NCBI GenBank assembly: GCA_910589275.1
Contig: CAJUTH010000029.1
Span: forward strand, 380-48,035
From: an uncultured Dorea sp.
Lineage (GTDB): Bacteria > Bacillota > Clostridia > Lachnospirales > Lachnospiraceae
Length of the DNA stretch: 47,656 nt
Reading direction: 5' to 3'
Under the pieces are notes generated by a model, which did not search any database, was not told where the DNA came from, and saw only the letters and a program-made list of their open reading frames with translations. Shown piece after piece: positions 33,804 through 41,620 of the stretch; position 1 is the first letter of the stretch, and each line of letters begins with the position of its first letter. The translations under genes were made by a program, and so were the position numbers.

Positions 33804-34133
33804 TTAGAATACTCCCAGCGCAGACAAAATTTGGACGGCAAAACCAAACAAAATATCAAGCAGCGCCATAACCGCTATGGCTATCAGCGCCGGGTATAAT
33901 CTGCGGCCTGTATCCAAATCCCGAAAGCGGAGCTTCCTTTTCTTCTGTACCGTCTTTTCCTCCCAGCCGTGAGTCTTTGGAGTATGGTGCGTATGCGTCA
34001 GTTCCCCATAGTCCGCAGTATTCTGCCTCATACTGTAATTCGCATCCGATTTTGTATTATCAAGTCCGCACTCCCTGCAAATATTGTTACGGTCTAGTCT
34101 GCCTCCGCAAAGGCTGCATGTTCTGCCGCTCAT
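33804..34133 (-). CDS. Small zinc-ribbon membrane protein
   Basis: A 109-aa protein with an N-terminal zinc ribbon (C6, C9, C19, C22: CSLCGGRL...ICRECG), a polar His/Lys-rich linker and one C-terminal membrane helix (about 82-106, LIAIAVMALLDILFGFAVQI). Function is unknown. I use the ATG at 34133 with GGGG 6 bp upstream. It sits between aspS2 and gatC on the same strand, so it is probably transcribed with the tRNA-amidation genes. A role in that pathway is not implied by its sequence, and it may be a passenger. Confidence 0.75.
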   Translation of the reverse strand: MSGRTCSLCGGRLDRNNICRECGLDNTKSDANYSMRQNTADYGELTHTHHTPKTHGWEEKTVQKKRKLRFRDLDTGRRLYPALIAIAVMALLDILFGFAVQILSALGVF

Positions 34134-34218
34134 AAGCTTCCCCTTTCCGATTCTCCGGGATATCGACCCATCCTTTCCGGTATACAAAACTCTCCGGCAC
34201 GCAAAGCGTATATCCCCA

Positions 34219-35553
34219 TCATGGCTCCAGTCTGCTTAAGTCTCTCGGAAATAACGTGGTCTCCCTCACATTATCCTCGCCCACCAGCTTCATAGTCAGC
34301 CTTTCAAGGCCGATCCCAAGGCCGCCGTGGGGCGGCATCCCATGCCTGAAGGTATCCAGATAATGGGTAAGACCCTCTTCCTCCATACCCCTTGCCGCAA
34401 TTTTTTCTCTCAGCGCCTGATAACTGTGGATGCGCTGTCCCCCAGTGGTAATCTCCATTCCCTTATACAGCAGGTCAAAACTCAGGGTATATCTGGGATC
34501 CTCCGGGTCGTCCATGGCGTAAAACGGACGCTTCTTAGACGGATAATGGGTAACAAATACAAAATCACTGTCCCACTCTTCTTTTGCATACTGTCCGATC
34601 AACTGTTCCTCCTCCGGTTCCAGATCAAATGGGTTTTTCATCCGGCGGCCGTATTTTTCCGCCGCCCTCTGTTTTACCTCGTCAAAGCGGACGGCCGGTA
34701 TCCGGCTGACATCCGGCAGCGTAACGTTCAGAATATCCAGCTCTTTTTTATAGTTCCCTTTCAAGAGTTCCATCATATACTGCAAAAACCCCGTCTCCAT
34801 TGCCATAATGTCTTCAAAGCCATCAATATAGCCCATCTCAAAATCCAGACTGGTATACTCATTCAGATGACGCTTGGTGTTATGCTTTTCCGCCCGAAAT
34901 ACCGGCGCCGTCTCAAATACCCGGTCATACACGCCTACCATCATCTGCTTATACAACTGGGGGCTCTGCTGTAAGATTGCCGGCCTGTGGAAATATTCCA
35001 GCCGGAACAAATTCGCGCCTCCCTCCGCACTCTTCGCCCCGATCTTCGGCGTGTGGATCTCCGTAAAGCCCTGTCCGTATAAAAAATCCCGGAATGCCCT
35101 GGTAATCCCTTCCTGAAGCTTAAATTTCGCCCGCTCCCTGATATTGCGCAGAGAAATGGAACGGTAATTCAGCTTTGCATCCAGAGAAGTGTTAAGCTTC
35201 CATTTCGAAATGGCAAGAGGCATCCTCTCATCCTCCGGCTCGCTTAAGATCCTCAGCGACTCCATGCGGATTTCGATTCCCTGCGGCGCCTTCTCATTTT
35301 TCTCCAACACGCCTTCTATCTCAATCGTCTCAGCTTCCCTCACATCCTTCAATGAAAATCCGGAAACCCCTTCTTCATATACTCCCTGAAGCAGGCCCTC
35401 TCTCTTTCTCAAAATGATAAATGCGATCGTTCCCATATCTCGGATTGCATGAACGGCTCCGTTTACCTTTACTTTTGTACCTTCCCTTTCCCCGACAAGC
35501 AGTTCACTGATTTCCAATGTATCTTTCTTTTCAATTCCTGTTAAATACTCCAT
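34219..35553 (-). CDS. aspS: Archaeal-type, nondiscriminating aspartyl-tRNA synthetase (AspS2)
   Basis: A 444-aa class IIb synthetase of the archaeal type, without the bacterial GAD insertion, which makes bacterial AspRS about 590 aa. The anticodon-binding OB domain (about 1-105) has H35 in GAVHAIRD and P90 in EKAPQG. The His/Pro pair at the equivalent sites marks enzymes that charge both tRNA(Asp) and tRNA(Asn). Motif 2 is FRAEKHNTKRHLNEYTSLD, and motif 3 is GGLGIGLERLTM. The resulting Asp-tRNA(Asn) is the substrate of GatCAB encoded downstream. Transcription is controlled by a T-box leader (35955-35650). Confidence 0.93.
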   Translation of the reverse strand: MEYLTGIEKKDTLEISELLVGEREGTKVKVNGAVHAIRDMGTIAFIILRKREGLLQGVYEEGVSGFSLKDVREAETIEIEGVLEKNEKAPQGIEIRMESLRILSEPEDERMPLAISKWKLNTSLDAKLNYRSISLRNIRERAKFKLQEGITRAFRDFLYGQGFTEIHTPKIGAKSAEGGANLFRLEYFHRPAILQQSPQLYKQMMVGVYDRVFETAPVFRAEKHNTKRHLNEYTSLDFEMGYIDGFEDIMAMETGFLQYMMELLKGNYKKELDILNVTLPDVSRIPAVRFDEVKQRAAEKYGRRMKNPFDLEPEEEQLIGQYAKEEWDSDFVFVTHYPSKKRPFYAMDDPEDPRYTLSFDLLYKGMEITTGGQRIHSYQALREKIAARGMEEEGLTHYLDTFRHGMPPHGGLGIGLERLTMKLVGEDNVRETTLFPRDLSRLEP

Positions 35554-35649
35554 GACGCTCCTCCTTCACCTTATCCAGACACAATGGCATCCCATTATGT
35601 CATCGCCTGCAAAACGGGACGGATCTGAATAAATATGCATTCTTTTAAT

Positions 35650-35955
35650 CTCAAGAATAAAAAACGTCCCGGAGTACAATTCCTGTACTCCGGGACGGAT
35701 ATTATCACAATCCGCGGTACCACCCGCATTGAATCTCCGGCAAGGCAGAATGCCTTTCCTTTCAATTCCTCTCTAAATACTTAACGCGTACAAAACGTAC
35801 CGGCCTACTGCCGCCTTCTGACGCTTCAGCCAGTCTGCTCCCAAGTGTTCCCATATCTCCCATTCCTCAAAAGACGCTCTCAGTCGGTGACGCCTTATTC
35901 CTGTCGAGTTCCAAGGATTAGAGTCTTGTTCTCAGCATTCTCTAAAACTGATTTT
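35650..35955 (-). promoter_or_regulatory. T-box riboswitch leader of aspS2-gatCAB
   Basis: The leader contains the T-box core GGGTGGTACCGCGG (minus strand, about 35725-35712), which pairs with an uncharged tRNA 3' end. A strong terminator hairpin follows (CGTCCCGGAGTACA and its complement, 35697-35665) with T6 after it. The upstream 200 nt include stem-rich Stem I-like sequence. Uncharged tRNA would favour antitermination and readthrough to aspS2. I could not fix the specifier codon by eye; GAC and AAC triplets both occur in the Stem I region. Confidence 0.93.
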
Positions 35956-35956
35956 T

Positions 35957-35985
35957 ATATTAGCACAGCATTTCTTGTTTTGCAA
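35957..35985 (-). promoter_or_regulatory. Promoter of the T-box leader
   Basis: TTGCAA (35985-35980), a 17-bp spacer and TAATAT (35962-35957) lie immediately before the leader. Confidence 0.65.
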
Positions 35986-36107
35986 GTTCTATTTTTAAAA
36001 TTTCAATTTTCCAATATTTAATCAATGGAATTGATTTATTTAGTTCGTATATGCCCCATTTTGCAGCTTTTATCTATTTTATCCACATTATCTAATCAAA
36101 GTATCCT

Positions 36108-36350
36108 TTAAAAAGAACAATCCTCCTCTTCTCTCCGCCCTACAAGAACGTCCAGAGACAGCTCAAGCTCATCCGCTATCCTGCAGAGCATATAGATATC
36201 AGGAGTTCTTTTTCCAATTTCATAACCGGAAAGAGAGCTCCTGTCTATCCACAACCGTTCTGCTAACTGACTCTGTGACATATTCCGCGCTTCTCTGAAA
36301 CTCTTAATATTCCGTCCAAGCCGTTCTTTTTCCGATTCCGCTGCAATCAT
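36108..36350 (-). CDS. Small XRE-family transcriptional regulator
   Basis: An 80-aa Cro/CI-type DNA-binding protein. The helix-turn-helix is at about 13-67: IKSFREARNMSQSQLAERLW, then DRSSLSGYEIGKRTPDIYML. The C-terminus is acidic (REEED). I use the ATG at 36350 with GGGGTGAGGG upstream; an earlier ATG at 36416 would overlap the preceding regulator gene. Function unknown. It follows the larger regulator gene by 37 bp on the same strand, so the two are likely cotranscribed. Confidence 0.8.
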   Translation of the reverse strand: MIAAESEKERLGRNIKSFREARNMSQSQLAERLWIDRSSLSGYEIGKRTPDIYMLCRIADELELSLDVLVGRREEEDCSF

Positions 36351-36387
36351 ACCCTCACCCCTGTATATCATCCGTATTTTTACTGTT

Positions 36388-37092
36388 TCACTCCTTGTTC
36401 TCACTGCTTCTGACAAGTTGCAGTCCCTGTTCGAGCAACAAAGTCAGCCTGTCTTTTACCTCCTGCGAAAAGGATTCCCATGCATCATCGCATTCCGCCA
36501 AATAATAATTCGCTGAAGGAATTGCAAGATATGGTGCATAGGATAATCCAGAATATAATTGATACAAAATCTCTGCGTCAGGACCAATAATTTCTTTTTC
36601 AAGCCTAACGTACCTTTTTATATTAATTCCCAGAATTTCTGCCATCTGGCACTGGGTAATCTCATCCAGCTTCCGAATACTTTTCCAGATGCTCCAAGGC
36701 ATATCTGATTCCATCTGTGCCAGCCTCAGATTCCTATAGACAGTTTCCGGCAGCCGCTCCTTTTCGCCATCTTCCAAAGCAAGACCTAGGTTTACCGCCC
36801 ACACCAGCAGTCTATGCATCTTAAGCTTCCCGTCTCTGGTTGCACACTGTTTCATATAGCCGTCCAGAAACCCAAATTCAGAATACCTCCCAGTAATCAA
36901 GAAATGAATGTCTCCGCCGTTACTTTCAAATGTTTTCAGACAGTCATAGGAAATAACATTTGCACCGGATTCCAGTTTTGCATAGTGGCTCTGCGTAACA
37001 CCCATATAAGCACTCATTTCTTTCTGTGTCTTACGCTGCGCCCGTCTATATAATTGCAACCTTTCCACAACTTCTGAATAATCCCGTCTCAT
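36388..37092 (-). CDS. Helix-turn-helix regulator with two XRE-like domains
   Basis: A 234-aa protein. The N-terminal XRE domain (about 8-60) reads LQLYRRAQRKTQKEMSAYMG, then VTQSHYAKLESGANVISYDC. A second, weaker helix-turn-helix appears near 140-180 (KLDEITQCQMAEILGINIKR). The middle is helical with no recognised domain. I use the ATG at 37092 (GGAG 6 bp upstream); the in-frame extension to 37239 looks like untranslated leader. It is AT-richer than flanking clpB. Targets are unknown. Confidence 0.78.
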   Translation of the reverse strand: MRRDYSEVVERLQLYRRAQRKTQKEMSAYMGVTQSHYAKLESGANVISYDCLKTFESNGGDIHFLITGRYSEFGFLDGYMKQCATRDGKLKMHRLLVWAVNLGLALEDGEKERLPETVYRNLRLAQMESDMPWSIWKSIRKLDEITQCQMAEILGINIKRYVRLEKEIIGPDAEILYQLYSGLSYAPYLAIPSANYYLAECDDAWESFSQEVKDRLTLLLEQGLQLVRSSENKE

Positions 37093-37251
37093 AACATTCT
37101 CCATTAATTTACTGCTATCATTGTAGAATGTTTTAGATGTCCTATTATATACCCGTTTATGAATATTTATTGATTTTCCCCAAACATACATAAAAGGCAT
37201 CCGAAACCGATTCCCAGTTCTGAACGCCTTTTTCTTCACACATATTGTAAT

Positions 37252-39834
37252 TTATCTGCTTCCTGCCGTCAGCCTCCCGTCTGATTCGTCAATGATAATC
37301 GTCTGTCCGGCCCCGGTATTTCCCTCAAGCATCAATCTCGCCGCCAGAGTTTCTACATGCTTCTGCAGATACCGCTTCAGCGGTCTCGCTCCGTACATCG
37401 GATCATAGCCGCCTTCCACGATATTGTTTTTGGCCGCCTCGGTTAACTCAATCTGAATCTCCCTGTCTGCCAAACGTTTGTTAACATCCTTGACCAGCAA
37501 ATCAATGATGTTGTAAATGTTCTCTTTCGTCAATGGCTTGAACATAATAGTCTCATCTAATCGGTTTAAAAATTCCGGTCTGAAATGTGCTCTCAGTTCA
37601 TTCATAACCATATTCTGACTCTCTTCACTAATATTTCCATTCTCCTCAATTCCCTCAAGAAGATATTCCGAACCAATATTAGACGTCATGATCAGAATCG
37701 TATTCTTAAAATCAACGGTACGTCCCTGAGAATCTGTAATGCGTCCATCATCAAGCACCTGAAGCAGCACGTTAAATACATCCGGATGTGCTTTCTCCAC
37801 CTCATCAAACAAGACAGCCGAATATGGCTTTCTTCTCACCGCCTCGGTAAGCTGTCCTCCCTCATCGTATCCTACATATCCCGGAGGCGCTCCGATTAGG
37901 CGGGATACGGAATATTTCTCCATATACTCGCTCATATCAATTCGCACCATATTCGTTTCATCGTCAAACAGGCTCTCCGCAAGCGCTTTGGCAAGCTCCG
38001 TTTTCCCCACTCCGGTAGGCCCAAGGAATAGGAACGAACCGATAGGCTTTGTGGGATCCTTAATTCCTGCTTTAGAACGGATAATTGCTTCTGTCACAAG
38101 CTCCACTCCCGCGTCCTGGCCAATCACCCGCCGGTGAAGCTCATCTCCCAGATGAAGAGTCTTACTCCGTTCACTCTCATTGAGCTTGGCAACCGGAATC
38201 CCAGTCCACCGGGATACAATCTTAGCGATCTCTTCATCCGTTACGCTCTCATGCACCAAAGAGCGGTCCTCATCTCTCGTCTCAGCTTCCAACTGGGCAA
38301 GCTGTTTCTTAAGCTCTGGAAGCTTTCCATACTGCAGCTCCGCCGCCCGGTTCAGATCATATGCCTGCTGAGCCTTCTGAATTTCCTTGCCAATATTTTC
38401 AATCTCTTCTCTTACCTTGCGCACCCGCTCAATGCCGTTCTTTTCATTGTCCCACTGTGCCTTTGCCCCGGAATATTCTTCCCGAAGCTCGGCAAGCTCC
38501 TGCTGCAGATGTTCCAATCTCTCCTTGCTCAACCGATCCTCTTCTTTCTTAAGAGCCGCCTCTTCAATTTCCATCTGCATAATCCGGCGGTTTAACTCAT
38601 CCAGCTCTGTAGGCATGGAATCCAGTTCTGTCTTAATCAACGCGCATGCCTCATCCACCAGATCAATGGCTTTATCCGGCAGGAAACGGTCAGAAATATA
38701 ACGATTGGATAAGGCAGCGGCCGCCACCAGCGCTCCGTCCGTAATCTTTACGCCATGAAATACCTCGTACCGCTCCTTCAATCCCCGAAGAATAGAAACC
38801 GCATCCTCCACTGTAGGCTCATCTACCAACACCGGCTGAAACCGGCGCTCCAGTGCAGCGTCCTTCTCAATATACTGCCGATACTCATCCAGAGTCGTAG
38901 CGCCGATACAGTGAAGCTCCCCTCTTGCAAGCATCGGTTTTAACATATTCCCCGCATCCATCGCTCCGTCAGTTTTGCCCGCCCCCACAATGGTATGCAG
39001 CTCATCAATAAATAGAATAATACGGCCGTCACTATTTTTAACCTCTTCCAGAACCGCCTTTAAACGCTCCTCAAATTCTCCCCGGTATTTGGCTCCCGCC
39101 ACCAACGCGCCCATATCCAGTGAAAAAATCGTCTTATCCTTTAATCCTTCCGGAACATCCCCCTTTACAATCCGCTGGGCAAGCCCCTCTGCAACAGCCG
39201 TCTTGCCCACGCCCGGTTCTCCGATAAGAACCGGATTATTCTTTGTCTTACGGGAAAGAATCCGGATCACATTCCGAATCTCCATATCCCGCCCGATTAC
39301 CGGGTCCATTTTTTGTTCTCTGGCCCGCTCCACCAAATCTGTCCCATACTTATTCAGGGTATCATAGGTCGCTTCCGGATTATCGCTGGTCACCCGCTGG
39401 TTCCCGCGCACAGTTGAAAGCGCTTTAAGAAAGCCTTCTCTGCTGATTCCCATTTCCCTCAATAGTTCTTTCATTACTCTGCTTGGATATTTTAACAAGG
39501 CAAGGAATAAATGCTCTACCGATACATATTCATCTCCCATCTGCTTCGCCTCATCCTCAGCATGAATCAGGACATTATTCAAATCCTGTCCCACATACTG
39601 CTTGCCGCCCTGAACTTTTGTTCGTTTTCCAACAGCCTGCTCTACCCGGTTGATAACCAGATTCACATCCAGTCCCATCTTTTCCATCATCTTAGGAATC
39701 AGACCATCCTCCTGGGTAAGCAGCGCATACAGCAGATGCTCCTGCTCAATCTCCTGATTGCCATATTCCATTGCAGTCTTTTCACAATCCTGAACCGCCT
39801 GTATTGACTTCTGAGTAAATTTATTAATATTCAT
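37252..39834 (-). CDS. clpB: ATP-dependent disaggregase ClpB
   Basis: An 860-aa Hsp100 chaperone that, with DnaK, pulls proteins out of aggregates. The N-domain is at 1-145. AAA+ domain D1 has Walker A GEPGVGKTA at about 205-213 and Walker B IILFIDELHTIVGAG. The coiled-coil middle domain spans roughly 400-530. D2 has Walker A GPTGVGKTE, then VLFDEVEKAHPDVFN and the sensor GYDPMYGARPLKRYLQ. The ATG at 39834 has AGGAGG 9 bp upstream. A CIRCE-like operator overlaps its promoter, so HrcA repression is expected. Confidence 0.97.
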   Translation of the reverse strand: MNINKFTQKSIQAVQDCEKTAMEYGNQEIEQEHLLYALLTQEDGLIPKMMEKMGLDVNLVINRVEQAVGKRTKVQGGKQYVGQDLNNVLIHAEDEAKQMGDEYVSVEHLFLALLKYPSRVMKELLREMGISREGFLKALSTVRGNQRVTSDNPEATYDTLNKYGTDLVERAREQKMDPVIGRDMEIRNVIRILSRKTKNNPVLIGEPGVGKTAVAEGLAQRIVKGDVPEGLKDKTIFSLDMGALVAGAKYRGEFEERLKAVLEEVKNSDGRIILFIDELHTIVGAGKTDGAMDAGNMLKPMLARGELHCIGATTLDEYRQYIEKDAALERRFQPVLVDEPTVEDAVSILRGLKERYEVFHGVKITDGALVAAAALSNRYISDRFLPDKAIDLVDEACALIKTELDSMPTELDELNRRIMQMEIEEAALKKEEDRLSKERLEHLQQELAELREEYSGAKAQWDNEKNGIERVRKVREEIENIGKEIQKAQQAYDLNRAAELQYGKLPELKKQLAQLEAETRDEDRSLVHESVTDEEIAKIVSRWTGIPVAKLNESERSKTLHLGDELHRRVIGQDAGVELVTEAIIRSKAGIKDPTKPIGSFLFLGPTGVGKTELAKALAESLFDDETNMVRIDMSEYMEKYSVSRLIGAPPGYVGYDEGGQLTEAVRRKPYSAVLFDEVEKAHPDVFNVLLQVLDDGRITDSQGRTVDFKNTILIMTSNIGSEYLLEGIEENGNISEESQNMVMNELRAHFRPEFLNRLDETIMFKPLTKENIYNIIDLLVKDVNKRLADREIQIELTEAAKNNIVEGGYDPMYGARPLKRYLQKHVETLAARLMLEGNTGAGQTIIIDESDGRLTAGSR

Positions 39835-39915
39835 AATCAATGCCTCCTTCTGACATTCCCGCCAGCTCTTAAAATAAGCCGGCCGTTATGGTATTGTCTT
39901 CTTTGTTCTATTCGG

Positions 39916-39958
39916 AGTATAACACTGATTATTAGCCAAGTCAATACTTGAGTGCTAA
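39916..39958 (-). promoter_or_regulatory. clpB promoter overlapped by an imperfect CIRCE
   Basis: On the minus strand TTGACT (39944-39939), a 17-bp spacer and TATACT (39921-39916). The operator is TTAGCACTC-N9-CTTGGCTAA at 39958-39932. The first arm is perfect and the second matches only its GCTAA end. The -35 box lies across the spacer and the second arm, so HrcA binding would block RNA polymerase directly. Confidence 0.78.
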
Positions 39959-39971
39959 TTCTTTTTAATCT

Positions 39972-40466
39972 CTATCCCTTTAAAAATGTTTTAGCTTCCC
40001 TCGCTATATTTTCCGCACACAGCCCGAATTGCTTCAGAAGCTCCGCCGCAGAGCCGGAATGTCCAAACTTATCCCTTACGCCGATCCGGTGAACCGGAAC
40101 CGGGACATGTTCCGTAACAACGCCGCTGACCGCCTCTCCAAGTCCGCCCAGTATATTGTGTTCCTCAACCGTTACAATTTTCCCGCATTCCTTCGCAGCA
40201 TCCAGCACAGCCTTCTCATCCAACGGCTTAATCGTGGGCATATTGACCACTCTAGCCGAAATCCCCTGCTCCGCCAGCATATCTGCCGCCGCCATGGCTT
40301 CTGAAACCATAATCCCTGTCGCGATGAAGGCAAGATCCCTGCCGGGACGGATAACTTCCGCCTTTCCTATCTCAAATTTATAATCATCTCCATGAAAAAC
40401 CGGCGTCGCCGCGCGTCCAAACCGCATATAGCAGGGTCCTTCATATTCATAGGCAGCCCGCACCAT
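39972..40466 (-). pseudogene. Transketolase C-terminal subunit, 5' truncated by deletion
   Basis: This frame carries only the last 164 residues of a split transketolase C-subunit (usually about 310 aa). It has EYEGPCYMRFGRAATPVF, then the C-domain IATGIMVSEAMAAADML and the end VRDKFGHSGSAAELLKQFGL. The pyrimidine-binding domain that contacts thiamine diphosphate is absent. The ATG at 40466 follows GGAG by chance of the junction, and the frame is closed by a TAG just upstream. The fragment could be translated but cannot form an active transketolase. Confidence 0.85.
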
Positions 40467-41149
40467 CTCCTATGGAATCTTTGAAACGCTCTCTCCAATT
40501 CTTCAAAATCATGACCGCACACTACAGTTACGTCGCAGCCAAAGGCTTCAAACTTTTTATCCAAAGGCTCTACATTCATGACATCCTTTGTATAGCCGTC
40601 GATCTGCAGGCCGTTCACATCAACCGCAATGCATAGATTATCCAGTCCGTAATGAGATGCAAACATAACCGCTTCCCAAACTTCTCCTTCACCGGTCTCC
40701 CCATCGCCAAGGAGCGTATATACATGAATGTCCCTGCCCAGATGCTTCGCACCCTTCGCCATGCCGGCCGCTGCGGAAATCCCCTGTCCGAGGGATCCGG
40801 TGGACATATCAACGCCCGGCGTCGTATTCATATTCGGATGGCCCTGCAAATGGGAATCCATTTTACGCAGAGTCAATAGTTCCTCTGCCGGAAAGAATCC
40901 TTTTAACGCCAAAGCCGCATACAATGCCGGCGCCACATGGCCCTTTGACAAGACAAATCGATCTCTGCCCGGCGCTTTCGGCTCTTTTGGATCCACCCTG
41001 ATTTCTTCATTATACAAATAGGTAAAATAATCCGCTGAAGAAAGACTTCCGCCCGGATGGCCTGTGCCAGAGCTGTTCGTAGCCCTTAAAATCTGTTCTC
41101 TTACATCCGCAGCAAATAGCTGCAATTCCTTTTTTCGCTCTTTGTTCAT
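40467..41149 (-). pseudogene. Transketolase N-terminal subunit, 3' truncated by deletion
   Basis: A split-type transketolase N-subunit that starts normally at the ATG at 41149. It has NSSGTGHPGGSLSSADYFTY, FVLSKGHVAPALYA and the thiamine-diphosphate motif GDGETGEGEVWEAVMFASHY...VDVNGLQ. It is normal up to ELERAFQRF at about residue 225. Beyond that the frame runs into the C-subunit sequence in the wrong register and ends at 40367. About 50 residues of this subunit and about 145 of the next are missing, so a deletion of roughly 0.6 kb has fused them. The pair follows an ascorbate-type PTS, so the pentose-phosphate step of that pathway is probably lost. Confidence 0.85.
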
Positions 41150-41173
41150 ACGAAACCTCCCAATGATTCTAAT

Positions 41174-41230
41174 ACACTCCCGGAATTTCTCTTTCCCATG
41201 CCTTTGCAGAGTCAGAATCCCCGGGAGTGT
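41174..41230. terminator. Stem-loop between PTS IIB and transketolase genes
   Basis: ACACTCCCGG and CCGGGAGTGT form a perfect 10-bp stem with a 37-nt loop. No T tract follows on the minus strand, so it is more likely an mRNA-stabilising or attenuating element than a full terminator. Confidence 0.5.
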
Positions 41231-41244
41231 ATGCTGTCTTTCAA

Positions 41245-41526
41245 TTAAATTTCAAATGCCCCTTTCAGCTTATCCGTCATTTCCGGCAGAGAGACCAGAT
41301 TTTTTAAGCCGATTGCCTTTCCAGCCTTCTGCGCCTGCGGCAGGAGATCTTCCCCGCACACAAACAGATCTGCCATTCCCGGCGTGATATCCGCCAGCGT
41401 CGTATGCTCTACCGCCACTCCTTCAATTCCAAGGCTTTTTAACGCCTTTTTACAATTCATCTCCATCATAAATGAAGAACCAAGACCTGATCCGCAAAAG
41501 CACATAATTTTTTTAATGTTTTCCAT
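41245..41526 (-). CDS. PTS IIB component, ascorbate type
   Basis: A 93-aa phosphocarrier of the lactose/ascorbate IIB fold. The phospho-Cys is C11 in IMCFCGSGLGSSF. I use the ATG at 41526, with AAGGAGG 6 bp upstream; an in-frame GTG or ATG further up lacks a site. It follows the IIC gene by 94 bp and works with the adjacent IIA and IIC. Confidence 0.9.
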   Translation of the reverse strand: MENIKKIMCFCGSGLGSSFMMEMNCKKALKSLGIEGVAVEHTTLADITPGMADLFVCGEDLLPQAQKAGKAIGLKNLVSLPEMTDKLKGAFEI

Positions 41527-41620
41527 GAGTATCCTCCTTAATTTGAAATAAAATATAAATAGTGTCATATGCAAAACAGCACAGCGTACTGCATTACTCA
41601 TTTAACGATAAACTGCCGGA

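Noticed and set aside
35650..35955. Assigning the T-box specifier as GAC (Asp) or AAC (Asn)
   Set aside because: Both triplets occur in the leader and Stem I could not be folded reliably by eye.
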